Counted from the first letter of the stretch, positions 9,266-18,134 are shown. The stretch: 64,000 nt of DNA from Anaeromyxobacter sp. (GCA_016718565.1 JADKCZ010000005.1:124001-188000); one strand, 5' to 3'. The notes: generated by a model from the letters alone, not told the origin. Translations and numbers: made by a program.

Positions 9266-10637
9266 ACGACACGCCCCACCGCCCGCCCCGCGCCACCCCG
9301 GGCGGCGCCGCCCCGGTCACCGCCCGCACCCTGGCCTTCGACGTCCTGCGGCGCGTCGAGGAGGACGGCTCCTTCGCCTCCCGCGCCCTCGACGTGGCGC
9401 TCTCGCAGGCCGGTGCCCTCGATCCGCGCGAGCTGGGGCTGGCCACCGAGCTGACCTACGGCACGCTGCGCCGCGCCCTGGCGCTCGACGCGGCCCTGGC
9501 CCCGCACGTGTCGCGCTCGCTCGAGAAGGTGGAGCCGGTGGCGCGGGTGCTGCTCCGGCTGGGCGCCTACCAGCTCCTCTACCTGTCGACGGCGCCGCAC
9601 GCCGCGGTGGGCGAGACGGTGGAGCTGGCCCGGCAGCGCGGCTTCGACCGGCTGACCGGCTTCGTCAACGCCGTGCTGCGCTCCTTGCTCCGGGCCGGCC
9701 CGCCGCCCCCGCCCCCCTCGCTGGAGGAGGACCCGGCGGCCCACGTGGCCGCGGTCGAGGCGCTGCCGCGCTGGCTGGCCGACGAGTGGGTGGCCTGGCT
9801 CGGTCCGGCCGAGGCGCTGGCCCTGGCCGCCGCCATGAACGGCGCCGCGCCGCTCACGGTGCGCTCCCCCGCCGCGACGAGCTGCTGGCCGCCGCGCGCG
9901 CCGCCGGCCTGGAGGCCCGCCCCTGCGCCCGCTCGCCCGACGGCCTGGTGCTCTCGGGCACCCCGGTGTCGGCGCTGGCCCGCGCGGCCGGCGCGGTGCC
10001 CTTCCAGGTGCAGGACGAGGGGGCCCAGCTCGCCACCCTGATGGCGGCCGGCCACCTGCGCGGTCGGACCGCCCGCGTCCTCGACGCCTGCGCCGCGCCG
10101 GGCGGCAAGGCCTTCCACCTGGCCGAGCTGCTCGGCCCAGGCTCGGAGGTGGTGGCGGTGGAGCTGCACCCGCGCAAGGCCGACCTGCTGCGGCAGGAGG
10201 CCAGGCGGCGCGGCCTGAACGTCACGGTGCTGTGCGCCGACGCCTCGCGCCCCATCCCCGGCCTGGTCGAGGGGAGCTTCGACGCCGTGCTGGTGGACGC
10301 GCCCTGCGCCGGCCTGGGCACGCTGCGCCGCCACCCCGAGCTCAAGCAGCGCCGGCTGGCGCCGGACCTGGCCCGGCTGGCGCTGCTGCAGGAGGAGATC
10401 CTGCGCGCCTGCGCCCGCTACGCCAGGCCGGGCGCGCCGGTCACCTACGCCATCTGCTCGCTCTCCCGGGCCGAGGGTCCCGACCTGGTGGCCACCTTCC
10501 TGGCCGAGGGCTGGCGGCGCGACGCCGCGCCCGCGGCCGTGCCGCCCGACGCGCTCACCGCCGACGGCGACCTGCTCACCCTGCCGAGCCGGCACGGCGC
10601 CGACGGCTTCTACGCCGCCAGGCTCGTGAAGGGCTGA
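9262..10637 (+). pseudogene. rsmB: 16S rRNA m5C967 methyltransferase, frameshifted
   Basis: RsmB homologue that needs two frames. The first runs from the ATG at 9262 through the NusB-like RNA-binding domain (ARTLAFDVLRRVEEDGSFAS, LTYGTLRRALALD) and into the linker, then loses sense after PLTVRS near 9870; that frame would stop at 10041. From about 9877 the frame one nt back continues with RRDELLAAARAAGLE and encodes the catalytic domain: CAAPGGK SAM site, DAPCAGLGTLRRHPE with motif IV Cys, and YAICSLSRAEG with the motif VI Cys. Compared with E. coli RsmB, the R-x-N stretch between the domains is missing. The spacing suggests about 13 nt were lost. This is either a real inactivating deletion or an assembly error. 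Confidence 0.85.
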
Positions 10638-10647
10638 GCGGCCGCGA

Positions 10648-10683
10648 GGGACTCCCCCTCCGGACCGGTCCGGGGGGAGTCCC
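10648..10683 (+). terminator. Strong hairpin after rsmB, bidirectional
   Basis: GGGACTCCCC (from 10648) and GGGGAGTCCC (to 10683) form a near-perfect stem, with CCGGACC/GGTCCGG continuing it to the centre. It lies 10 nt after the rsmB stop and 50 nt after the stop of the converging AlkC-like gene, so it could serve both. Confidence 0.65.
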
Positions 10684-10732
10684 CTACCACCTCCGGGCTT
10701 GGCCCGCGTCGCAGCGGCGGGCGCCGCGCGGC

Positions 10733-11878
10733 TCAGCGCGCCCGCGTCGCCGCGCCGGCCGGGGCCGCCGCCACCTGGAACGCCGCCTCCCCCAGCACCT
10801 GCCCGTTCACCACCAGCTCCACCCGGTGGCGCCCGGGGCGCGGCGTGCGGGTGCTGTGCACCGCCAGCGACACCCGCTTCGAGAGGCTGGCGGTGCCCCG
10901 CGGCGCCAGCTCCAGGCTGGCCACGCGGAAGGCCTTCGGGGCGGTGCGCCCGCTGGCCTTGACGAAGTGGACGGCCAGGTCCACCCGCAGCGGCTGGACC
11001 CGGGCGGCGCGGCTGCGCAGCTCCACCCGCACCAGCGCCGTGCCGCCCACCGCCACCCGGCGCGGCGTGACGGCCAGGGTGACCGCCACCCGGGGCGGCG
11101 CGCCGTGGCCCGCCAGCGCCAGCGCCGCGGGGTGGCGCGTCCTGAGGAGCGTGCGCAGGGCGTGCTGCACCAGCGCCCGCCGCTCCGGCGAGGCGCCGCG
11201 CAGCCAGCGCCGGCAGGTGGCCAGGGCCAGGGCCGGGTCGTCCTTGGAGAGGTCGTTCAGGTGGTTGGCCACCGAGCGGCGCACCAGGGTGGTGGGGTCG
11301 TCGCGCAGCCGCTCCAGCAGCGCCAGGGCTGGCCGAGGGTCGGCGGCCTGGCCGGTGAAGCGGGTCGCCCAGGGCAGGCGGGGCCGGGTCCCCTCCGAGG
11401 CCAGCCGGCGCACGTGCGGGCTGGGGTCGGCGGTCCACTCGAGCAGGCGCGCCAGCGTCCGCTCCGGCTCGGCCTCGAGGGAGCTGCGGATGGAGAACTC
11501 GCAGCTGAAGCGGCGGGTCAGGGCGTGCTGCAGCCGCATGGCCGCCTCGAAGTGGCCGGTGCCGCGCTGGGCCACCCACAGGACGTGGGGCAGGTAGCGG
11601 AAGGGCGCCCGGCCCAGCCCGGTGAGCTCGTCCCCCTCGATCTCGGGCCCGAGCGAGCGCTCCACCACCCCGGCGGCGCGCTCGAAGTCGGCCGGCAGGT
11701 GGCGGCCCATCACCGCGGCGATCCAGGCGGCCCGGTCCTTCAGCTCCAGCGCCTCGAGCCCGGCGCTGGCCTCGGCCCGGAAGGCCTCGGAGGCGAAGGA
11801 CGGGTCGGCGCCTCGCAGCATGGCGGCCAGGTCGGCCACCAGGGCCGCGTCGAAGATGGTCTTGAGCAGGTCGGCCAT
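10733..11878 (-). CDS. AlkC-like DNA alkylation repair protein with C-terminal extension
   Basis: A 381-residue protein of the HEAT-like AlkC/AlkD DNA glycosylase superfamily. MADLLKTIFDAALVADLA at the start and DPSPHVRRLASEGTRPRLPW followed by LRDDPTTLVRRSVANHLNDL are the typical AlkC-type signatures. The glycosylases remove alkylated bases such as 3-methyl purines. Residues ~275-381 form an added beta-rich, Ig-like segment (VTLAVTPRRVAVGGTALVRV, HRVELVVNGQVLGEAAF). The ATG at 11878 is the start that gives the family N-terminus; a longer reading upstream has no support. It is divergent from rpe, with 109 nt between starts that contain two GC-rich imperfect palindromes. Confidence 0.78.
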   Translation of the reverse strand: MADLLKTIFDAALVADLAAMLRGADPSFASEAFRAEASAGLEALELKDRAAWIAAVMGRHLPADFERAAGVVERSLGPEIEGDELTGLGRAPFRYLPHVLWVAQRGTGHFEAAMRLQHALTRRFSCEFSIRSSLEAEPERTLARLLEWTADPSPHVRRLASEGTRPRLPWATRFTGQAADPRPALALLERLRDDPTTLVRRSVANHLNDLSKDDPALALATCRRWLRGASPERRALVQHALRTLLRTRHPAALALAGHGAPPRVAVTLAVTPRRVAVGGTALVRVELRSRAARVQPLRVDLAVHFVKASGRTAPKAFRVASLELAPRGTASLSKRVSLAVHSTRTPRPGRHRVELVVNGQVLGEAAFQVAAAPAGAATRAR

Positions 11879-11987
11879 TGGGGGGTGAGTGTGCCCGGAC
11901 CGGGTCCGGCGCGCCCGGCCCTGGGGGGGGCCAGGCGCCTGGACACGGTGGGGACGGGCGGCCCGCCCTCGGCTAGAGTGCCCCGGC

Positions 11988-12668
11988 ATGACGCCTCCCC
12001 TGCGGATCGCCCCCTCCATCCTCTCCGCCGACTTCGGCCGCCTGGCCGAGGAGATCCGCGCCGTGGAGGCGGCCGGCGCCGACTGGGTCCACGTGGACGT
12101 GATGGACGGGCGCTTCGTGCCCAACCTCACCATCGGTCCGCTGGTGGTGGAGGCGGTCCGGAAGGCCACCCGGCTCCCCGTCGACGTCCACCTCATGATC
12201 GTCGAGCCGGAGCGCTACGTGGAGGCCTTCGCCAGGGCCGGCGCCGACGTCATCTCCGTGCACGCCGAGGCCTCGCCCCATCTGCACCGGACGCTGCAGG
12301 CCATCCGCGCCGCCGGCGCCCGGCCCGCCGTGGCGCTCAACCCGGCCACCGGGCTGGAGGTGCTGGAGTACGTGCTCGGCGACTGCGAGATGGTGCTCCT
12401 CATGTCGGTCAACCCTGGCTTCGGCGGGCAGCGCTACATCCCGGCCTGCACCGAGAAGGTGCGCCGCCTGCGGGCCATGGCCGACGCCCGCGGGCAGGCG
12501 CTGGAGATCCAGGTGGACGGCGGCCTCAAGGCCGACACCGTGGGCGCCGTGGCGGCCGCCGGCGCCAACGTGCTCGTGGCTGGCTCCGCCGTCTTCGGCG
12601 CGCCCGACTACCGCCAGGCCATCGCCGACCTCCGGGCCGGCGCCGCGGCCGCGCGGGCCTCACCGTGA
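11988..12668 (+). CDS. rpe: Ribulose-phosphate 3-epimerase
   Basis: Rpe, 226 residues, interconverts ribulose-5-phosphate and xylulose-5-phosphate in the pentose phosphate pathway. It is a TIM barrel with the family's signatures in order: APSILSADFGRL, HVDVMDGRFVPN (metal His and Asp), VHLMIVEPE, SVNPGFGGQRY (phosphate-side loop) and VDGGLK with the catalytic Asp. A GSAVFGAPDY phosphate-binding segment closes the barrel. The ATG at 11988 gives the expected start MTPPLRIAPS. The histidine kinase gene follows after 75 nt. Confidence 0.97.
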   Translation: MTPPLRIAPSILSADFGRLAEEIRAVEAAGADWVHVDVMDGRFVPNLTIGPLVVEAVRKATRLPVDVHLMIVEPERYVEAFARAGADVISVHAEASPHLHRTLQAIRAAGARPAVALNPATGLEVLEYVLGDCEMVLLMSVNPGFGGQRYIPACTEKVRRLRAMADARGQALEIQVDGGLKADTVGAVAAAGANVLVAGSAVFGAPDYRQAIADLRAGAAAARASP

Positions 12669-12743
12669 GCCGCCTGGCTCGCCAGGCCGGACCCCGGGCC
12701 GCCCCGTGAGGCGCGGCGCGACCTCCAGGCAGGCGGGCCCCCG

Positions 12744-14207
12744 GTGATCTTCGCTCCGGCCCTCGCCTTCGCGGCTGGCGTCCTGGCCATCTACGTGGGG
12801 ACGCTGGCGCGCCGCATGGGCCGCGCCCCCGGCTGGGGCGAGCAGCGCTGGTTCGGCCTGATCGCCTTCGGGGCCGCCACCTACGCCCTGGGCAACCTGG
12901 GGACCACGCTGCACCTCCCGGACGAGCAGGTGCTGTTCCTCTCGCGGGTGCAGCTGGCGGCCGTCCTCTTCCAGGTCTGGGCCTGGTTCGGCTACGTGGA
13001 CGCCTACGCGGCGCGGCGCCCCGGCCGCGGCGAGCGCCTGGCGGTGAACGGCCTGCTGGGGCTGGCGGCGCTCTCGCTGGTGCCGCACGTGGCCTACGGC
13101 CACGAGGTGACGGCCCACGTGGTCCCCTGGCTGCACACCTTCTACAAGGACGCGGTCCCGACCTGGATCGGCGGGGGGATCTTCGTGGTCGGCCTGGCCG
13201 CCGCCGGGGTGGTCGCCCTCCGGCTGGTGGGCGCCTGGCGGCGCGGCCTGCCCCAGGCCGGCCTGCACGCCGTCTCCTACGCCACCATCCTGGTCTTCGG
13301 GACCAACGACGCGGTGGCCGCGGCCGGCCTCTACCCGCTCCCCTACCTGCTCGACATCGCCTTCGTGGTGCCGGTGGGCGCGGTGGCCTATGCCATGACC
13401 AAGCGCTTCGTGGCGGAGGCCGAGGCCCTGCACGCCCTGCGGGGCCGCCTGGAGACGCTGGTGGAGGACCGCACCCGCGACCTGGCCCTGGCCGAGGAGC
13501 GGCTGCACCAGGCCGAGAAGCTGGCCGCCCTGGGCCAGTTCGCCGCCGGGGTGGCCCACGAGGTGAACAACCCCTCCTCGGTGGTGACCGCCAACCTGCG
13601 CTTCCTGGAGGAGGAGGCCCGGGCCCAGGGCGCCACCGCCGAGTCGCAGGAGTCCATCGCCGAGTCGCTGGAGGCCATGCAGCGCATCAACGCGCTGGTG
13701 CGCCGGCTGGTGGACGCCGGCCGCCTGGCCGCCTCGCCCAAGGTGGGCGGCAACGCCCCGCTGCTCGGCGTGGCCGAGCAGGCGCTGGCCGAGGCGCGGG
13801 CCCGCTCCGGCGACCGGATCCAGCACTCGGCGCAGGTCCCCGCCGCGCTGGAGGTGGGGGTGCGCCCCGAGGTGCTGCACCAGATCCTGGCGGCGCTGCT
13901 GCAGAACGCCGCCGACGCCGTGCCGGAGGGGCGGCGCGGCCGCGTGGAGCTGACGGCCGAGCCCACCGAGGCCGGCCGGGTCCGCGTGGTGGTGAGCGAC
14001 GACGGCAGCGGCATGGCGCCCGAGGTGGTGCGGCGCGCCTTCGAGCCGTTCTTCACCACCAAGGCCGAGGGCAAGGGGAGCGGCCTGGGCCTGCCGGTGG
14101 CGCGCGCCCTGGCCGAGAGCCACGGCGGCGAGCTGCGGCTGGAGAGCCGCCCCGGGCACGGGACGCGCGCGGTGGTGGAGCTGCCCGAGGCGCCTCAGCG
14201 CAGCTGA
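12744..14207 (+). CDS. Seven-TM sensor histidine kinase
   Basis: A 487-residue membrane histidine kinase. The N-terminal half has seven hydrophobic segments (about residues 2-20, 33-53, 71-92, 96-112, 139-162, 175-193 and 198-216), forming a membrane-embedded sensor without a periplasmic domain. A coiled-coil linker (LRGRLETLVEDRTRDLALAE) leads to the HisKA domain with phospho-acceptor His272 in GVAHEVNNP. The HATPase domain follows: N box LLQNAADAV, G1 DDGSGMAP, F box FEPFFTTKAEG, G2 GSGLGLPVA. The GTG at 12744 starts directly before TM1. No response regulator is adjacent in the same direction; the nearest one is at 15995. Confidence 0.88.
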   Translation: MIFAPALAFAAGVLAIYVGTLARRMGRAPGWGEQRWFGLIAFGAATYALGNLGTTLHLPDEQVLFLSRVQLAAVLFQVWAWFGYVDAYAARRPGRGERLAVNGLLGLAALSLVPHVAYGHEVTAHVVPWLHTFYKDAVPTWIGGGIFVVGLAAAGVVALRLVGAWRRGLPQAGLHAVSYATILVFGTNDAVAAAGLYPLPYLLDIAFVVPVGAVAYAMTKRFVAEAEALHALRGRLETLVEDRTRDLALAEERLHQAEKLAALGQFAAGVAHEVNNPSSVVTANLRFLEEEARAQGATAESQESIAESLEAMQRINALVRRLVDAGRLAASPKVGGNAPLLGVAEQALAEARARSGDRIQHSAQVPAALEVGVRPEVLHQILAALLQNAADAVPEGRRGRVELTAEPTEAGRVRVVVSDDGSGMAPEVVRRAFEPFFTTKAEGKGSGLGLPVARALAESHGGELRLESRPGHGTRAVVELPEAPQRS

Positions 14208-14220
14208 GGGGCCGGCCCGC

Positions 14221-14859
14221 TCACGGGCGCCCCGGGGCCGCCAGGCAGCGCCGCAGCTCCGGGTGGCGCCCCAGCAGCTCGAGGGCGCGCTCGGTGAGGG
14301 CGCGGCCGGGCTCGACCTTGTACCAGGTGGACGCGCCGGAGGGGTGCGGCAGCGGCACCACCTGGGTGGCGACGCCGTGCCAGGTCACCTCGAACGAGCG
14401 CCCGACCACCTCGGCCAGCGGGCGCTCGCCCAGCACCTCGCCGATGGCCAGCCGGCCGATGGGCACCACCAGCCGCGGGCGGAGCAGCGCCACCTCGCGC
14501 GCCACGAAGGGGCGCCACAGCGCGATCTCGTCGGGGGTGGGCACGCGATCGCCGCCGCCCCTGGCCTTGCCTGGGAAGCCGCGCGCCACCGCCGAGATGT
14601 AGACCCGCTCCCGCACCAGCGCCTCGCCGGCGCCGGTGGCCCGCTCCAGCCAGCGGAAGAGCGTCTTGCCGGCGGTCCAGGCGAACGGCCGGCCCAGCGC
14701 CGCCTCGTGCGGCCCGGGGGCCTGGCCGAGGAGGAAGACGCCGCTCACCACCGGCGGCCCGTGCACGGTGGGGCCGAACCCGGGCGGGTGGAACGCCGCC
14801 AGCTCGCGCTGCAGGCGTCGCAGCGCCGCCTCGGTGCGACCGGCCGCCGGCGACCTCAC
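14221..14859 (-). CDS. Uracil-DNA glycosylase superfamily protein
   Basis: A 212-residue protein of the uracil-DNA glycosylase fold. Motif A-like LGQAPGPHEAALGRPF and the closing motif PLPHPSGAS are visible, with GRPFAWTAGKTLFRWL between them. The Cys pattern of the Fe-S families 4 and 5 is absent, so it is closer to SMUG/family-6-like or unassigned members. It would remove uracil or deaminated bases from DNA. The GTG start at 14859 overlaps the stop of the DUF429 gene (GTGA), which indicates translational coupling and a shared role. Confidence 0.75.
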   Translation of the reverse strand: MRSPAAGRTEAALRRLQRELAAFHPPGFGPTVHGPPVVSGVFLLGQAPGPHEAALGRPFAWTAGKTLFRWLERATGAGEALVRERVYISAVARGFPGKARGGGDRVPTPDEIALWRPFVAREVALLRPRLVVPIGRLAIGEVLGERPLAEVVGRSFEVTWHGVATQVVPLPHPSGASTWYKVEPGRALTERALELLGRHPELRRCLAAPGRP

Positions 14860-15794
14860 CGCTCGCGCCACGGCTCCTCTGGGACCGAGTGGATCCAGCC
14901 CTCGCAGCGGGGCACGTTGCTGGGCACGCCGTTGAAGCCCTGGGCCCAGGCCGCCGCCGCGCCGGTGGCCGCCAGGACCGCGTCGAGGTGGTCGCCGTCC
15001 TCGCCCTGGACGATGGGCGCGGCCAGCTCCATCTCGAACTCGAGGCGGCCGGCGGCGCGCAGCGTGCGCAGCACGGTGGCGCGGGTGGAGGCGCGCGAGG
15101 TGCCGTCGCGCGGGTCGTCGCGGTGGGGGCCCACCCCGCACAGGGTGCGGGCCACGTGGTGCGGCCGCACCTCCACCACCACCGGCGCGCCGCCGCGCGG
15201 CGGGTCCCAGGGCGGGAAGCTGGCGTTCAGGCCGGCCATCGCCACCAGCCCGAAGAAGGTGGCGCGGTGGGTGCGCGCCGACGAGGGCGGGTAGAGCTCG
15301 GCGCGGTAGTGGTCGGTGCCGCGGAAGCGGTCCTTGCCGAGCTCCTCCCGGAAGCGCGCCGCGCCCTCGGTGAAGTCGGCGGCCTCGGTGAGGAACCGCT
15401 CCTCCAGCGCCTTGCCCAGGGCCACCGGCCCCTTGAGCGCCTGGCGCAGCAGTCCGAGCTGCCGCAGGTGGGTCTCCGAGAGCGACAGGGCGAAGTCCAC
15501 GCCCACCACCAGCCGGCCCTCGGCCCAGCGCAGCTCCTCGGCCAGCCAGGGCGCCAGCCGCTCGCGGATGTCGCGCCGGCCGGGCGCGTCGGAGAAGGGG
15601 CGCCAGACCCGCGTCAGCCGTGCCCGCTCCGGCTCGCACTCGACCTTGGCGGCCACGATCTGGTTGCCGGCCCCCTCGACGCCGCTCCAGCACAGGCCGA
15701 GCACCGTGCCGCGCGAGGGCAGCGCCACCCGCGGCGGTCCGCTCCGCCCGAAGACGGCGCTCGCCGCGCCGGTGATCTCCTGCTCGCCCGCCAT
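14856..15794 (-). CDS. DUF429 family protein (predicted RNase H-like nuclease)
   Basis: A 312-residue protein with features of DUF429, a family predicted to have an RNase H-like nuclease fold. The pattern is: VLGLCWSGVEGAGN near the N-terminus, RLVVGVDFALSLS as an acidic strand, a long helical middle, then DHLDAVLAATGAAAAWAQ and CEGWIHS at the C-terminus, which correspond to the acidic D-x-x-D-A helix and final strand of the family. The biochemical activity is unproven. It is translationally coupled to the glycosylase gene downstream, so a nucleic-acid or nucleotide repair role is a fair inference. It is divergent from the response regulator gene. Confidence 0.6.
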   Translation of the reverse strand: MAGEQEITGAASAVFGRSGPPRVALPSRGTVLGLCWSGVEGAGNQIVAAKVECEPERARLTRVWRPFSDAPGRRDIRERLAPWLAEELRWAEGRLVVGVDFALSLSETHLRQLGLLRQALKGPVALGKALEERFLTEAADFTEGAARFREELGKDRFRGTDHYRAELYPPSSARTHRATFFGLVAMAGLNASFPPWDPPRGGAPVVVEVRPHHVARTLCGVGPHRDDPRDGTSRASTRATVLRTLRAAGRLEFEMELAAPIVQGEDGDHLDAVLAATGAAAAWAQGFNGVPSNVPRCEGWIHSVPEEPWRER

Positions 15795-15994
15795 GTGGTC
15801 GCGCTCCCCGCCACCGCCTTTACTGCCCGGTTCGAGAGGGTGTCAACGACGCGTCCCGGCTGGCCCCACAATCCCGTTGGCGCCCGACTCCCCACGGGAA
15901 TTCGACCCCTCCGACCCGGACGGGCTCCGCTGTCCGCCAAAGTGGCCGGAGGGGGTTCCGCCTCCGCCGGCGCGTGCCTAGATCAGGTCAGCCC

Positions 15995-16372
15995 ATGTCA
16001 GAGCCCATTCACATCCTGCTGGTCGAAGACGACCTCGCCATCCGCGAGACGGTGGCCGAGGTGCTGTCCTACGAGGGGTTCCAGGTGACCTGCGCCGCCA
16101 ACGGCGCGGAGGCGTTGCGGCGGCTCGACGAGGCCACCGCCCAGCCCGGCCTGATCCTGCTCGACCTGATGATGCCGGTGATGGACGGCCCGGCGTTCCG
16201 CTCGGCCCAGCGGAGCGATCCGCGCATCGCCGCCATCCCGGTCATCGTGCTGTCGGCCAGCGCCGGCGCGGAGGCCACGGTGGACCGCATGGCCCCGGCC
16301 GCCTTCCTGCCCAAGCCGTTCGAGCTCGAGCGCCTGCTGCACGCGGTCGACCGCTACTGCGTCCGCCACTGA
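15995..16372 (+). CDS. Single-domain response regulator (CheY-like)
   Basis: A 125-residue receiver domain with no output domain. The acidic pair Glu11-Asp12-Asp13 (LLVEDD), phospho-acceptor Asp57 (ILLDLMMPVMDG), the Ser of VIVLSAS and the conserved Lys of FLPKPFE are all present, so it should be phosphorylatable. The ATG at 15995 is preferred; a GTG seven codons upstream would only add MPRSGQP. It may receive phosphate from the histidine kinase at 12744-14207, but that is not shown. It is divergent from the DUF429 gene and converges on msrPQ. Confidence 0.92.
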   Translation: MSEPIHILLVEDDLAIRETVAEVLSYEGFQVTCAANGAEALRRLDEATAQPGLILLDLMMPVMDGPAFRSAQRSDPRIAAIPVIVLSASAGAEATVDRMAPAAFLPKPFELERLLHAVDRYCVRH

Positions 16373-16403
16373 GAGGCCGTGAGGAAGCCCCCTCACGGCC
16401 TCT
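16372..16403. terminator. Perfect hairpin between converging genes
   Basis: AGAGGCCGTGAGG (16372-16384) pairs without mismatch with CCTCACGGCCTCT (16391-16403) around a 6-nt loop. It begins at the stop codon of the response regulator and overlaps the stop of msrQ on the other strand, so it is a good bidirectional terminator. Confidence 0.7.
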
Positions 16404-17067
16404 GACGGCGCGCCCAGGTCGCCAGCCGCGCCAGGAGCAGCGCCGCCAGCACCGCCGCGAAGACGGAGGGCACCAGCCGGTCCGCCTTGACCCGCCAGGC
16501 GAAGTGGACCACCCCGAGCAGCGCCGCCGCATAGGTGAGCCGGTGCAGCCGCTTCCAGGCGCGGAAGCCGAGCCGCCGCACCCAGCCGTCGGTGGAGGTG
16601 AGCGCCAGCGGCGCCAGCAGCAGCAGCGCCGCGAACCCCACCGTGATGAAGGGGCGCTTCACCACGTCGGTCGCCACCAGCCCCAGCTCCAGCCCCTGGT
16701 CGACGCCCAGGTACCAGAGGAAGTGGAGGGTGGCGTAGGCGAAGGTGGCGAGGCCGAGGAGGCGGCGCAGGCGCAGCGGCCAGGCCAGGCCGGCCAGCTG
16801 GTGCAGCGGCGTGGCCGCCAGGGTCAGGCACAGGAGCGTGAGGGTCCAGAAGCCCAGCCGGCTCAGGCCGGCCTCGATGGGGTTGGCGCCCAGGCCGCCG
16901 GTGGCGCCGTCGGCGGCCAGCTTCAGCAGCGGCGCGGCGCAGGCGGCCAGGGCCAGTGGCTGGAGCCAGCGGCGGCGCGGGGCCGGGGCCGGAGACCCCG
17001 GCGGACCGGCCCGCGGGGCGGCCGGCACGGCGGGTGCGGCCTTCGAGGGGACGGCGGCCAGCGCCAT
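16393..17067 (-). CDS. msrQ: MsrQ, haem-binding membrane subunit of the MsrPQ system
   Basis: A 224-residue inner-membrane haem b protein of the ferric-reductase-like family that passes electrons from the quinone or flavin pool to MsrP. About six TM segments are seen, with conserved His residues in FAYATLHFLWYL, KRLHRLTYAA and LLGVVHFAWRVK. WKRLHRLTY is a family signature. The N-terminal ~25 residues are Pro/Ala-rich. The ATG at 17067 overlaps the last base of the msrP stop (TGATG), so the two are coupled. The stop lies inside the hairpin at 16372-16403. Confidence 0.92.
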   Translation of the reverse strand: MALAAVPSKAAPAVPAAPRAGPPGSPAPAPRRRWLQPLALAACAAPLLKLAADGATGGLGANPIEAGLSRLGFWTLTLLCLTLAATPLHQLAGLAWPLRLRRLLGLATFAYATLHFLWYLGVDQGLELGLVATDVVKRPFITVGFAALLLLAPLALTSTDGWVRRLGFRAWKRLHRLTYAAALLGVVHFAWRVKADRLVPSVFAAVLAALLLARLATWARRQRP

Positions 17068-18014
17068 CAGAAGCTCCGGCGCAGGTCGAGGCCGGCGTAG
17101 AGCCCGGCCACCTCCGCGGCGTAGCCGTTGAACGGGAGCGTCTTGCGCCGCAGGAACTCGCCGATGCGCCGCTCGCGCGCCTGGCTCCAGCGCGGGTGGT
17201 CCACCTCGGGGTTCACGTTGGCGTAGAAGCCGTACTCCCGCGGCGCCATGCGGACCCAGGTGGTGGTCGGCTGCCGCTCCGTGAGGGTGATGCGCACGAT
17301 CGACTTGGCCCCCTTGAAGCCGTACTTCCACGGCACCACCAGGCGCAGCGGCGCGCCGTTCTGGCCCGGCAGCACCCGCCCGTAGAGCCCCACCGCCAGC
17401 AGCGTGAGCGGGTGGAGCGCCTCGTCGAGCCGCAGCCCCTCCTGGTAGGGCCAGTCGAGCACGGCGCGCCGCTGCCCGGGGAGCTGCGCGGGGTCGAGGA
17501 GCGTGGTGAAGACCGCGAACCTGGCCCGCGAGGTCGGCTCGACGCGGCGCAGGAGATCGCCGAGCGGGAAGCCCACCCAGGGCACCACCATCGACCAGGC
17601 CTCCACGCAGCGGTGCCGGTAGAGCCGCTCCTCCAGCGGGAAGAGGCGCCACAGGGCGTCCACGTCCAGCGTCAGCGGCCTCTTCACCTCGCCGTCCACG
17701 GTGACCGTCCAGGGGCGGGGTCGCAGCGAGCCGGCCAGGCGAGCCGGATCGGCCTTGTCGGTGCCGAGCTCGTAGAAGTTGTTGTAGCTGGTGACGTCCT
17801 CCCACGGCGTGGGCGCCTCCCCGCCGGCCGAGTCCACCCGGCGCGCCACCGGCAGCGGCTGGCCGGTGGGCCCGGCGGCCGCGCGGGCCCGCGCCCCCAC
17901 GGCCAGCCCGAGGGCCCCGGCCGCCCCCAGGGTGAGGAACTCGCGCCGCCGCAGCCACAGCCCCTCGGGCGTGGCCTCGGACTCCTTCACGTCGGGCCGA
18001 AAGCTTCCTGCCAT
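17067..18014 (-). CDS. msrP: MsrP, periplasmic methionine sulfoxide reductase (Mo cofactor)
   Basis: A 315-residue molybdopterin enzyme (sulfite oxidase fold) that repairs oxidised methionine in periplasmic proteins. A Tat signal with the twin Arg in LRRREFLTLG (residues 21-30) and a following hydrophobic stretch direct folded export. The molybdenum-ligand Cys is Cys136 in YRHRCVEAWSMVVPW. SYNNFYELGTDK, LPGQNGAPLRLVVPWKYGFK and GFYANVNPEVDHPRW are strong MsrP signatures. It is the first gene of the msrPQ operon. It is divergent from an alpha/beta hydrolase with 120 nt between them. Confidence 0.95.
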   Translation of the reverse strand: MAGSFRPDVKESEATPEGLWLRRREFLTLGAAGALGLAVGARARAAAGPTGQPLPVARRVDSAGGEAPTPWEDVTSYNNFYELGTDKADPARLAGSLRPRPWTVTVDGEVKRPLTLDVDALWRLFPLEERLYRHRCVEAWSMVVPWVGFPLGDLLRRVEPTSRARFAVFTTLLDPAQLPGQRRAVLDWPYQEGLRLDEALHPLTLLAVGLYGRVLPGQNGAPLRLVVPWKYGFKGAKSIVRITLTERQPTTTWVRMAPREYGFYANVNPEVDHPRWSQARERRIGEFLRRKTLPFNGYAAEVAGLYAGLDLRRSF

Positions 18015-18134
18015 GGCGCCTCCTCGGGTCCAGCTCCTCTACCGACTCCCGGGCAACCAGTTCGTTACGCCCCTGATCGCCTGGCCCCCGCCGGTGATGG
18101 CCGCGCGCGGAGGGGGTCTCATAATAGGGGTCCC

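Noticed and set aside
16956..18134. N-terminal extension of the alpha/beta hydrolase across msrP
   Set aside because: It would be antisense to msrP, which has a full Tat signal and Mo-cofactor motifs; the ATG at 18135 has a ribosome site.
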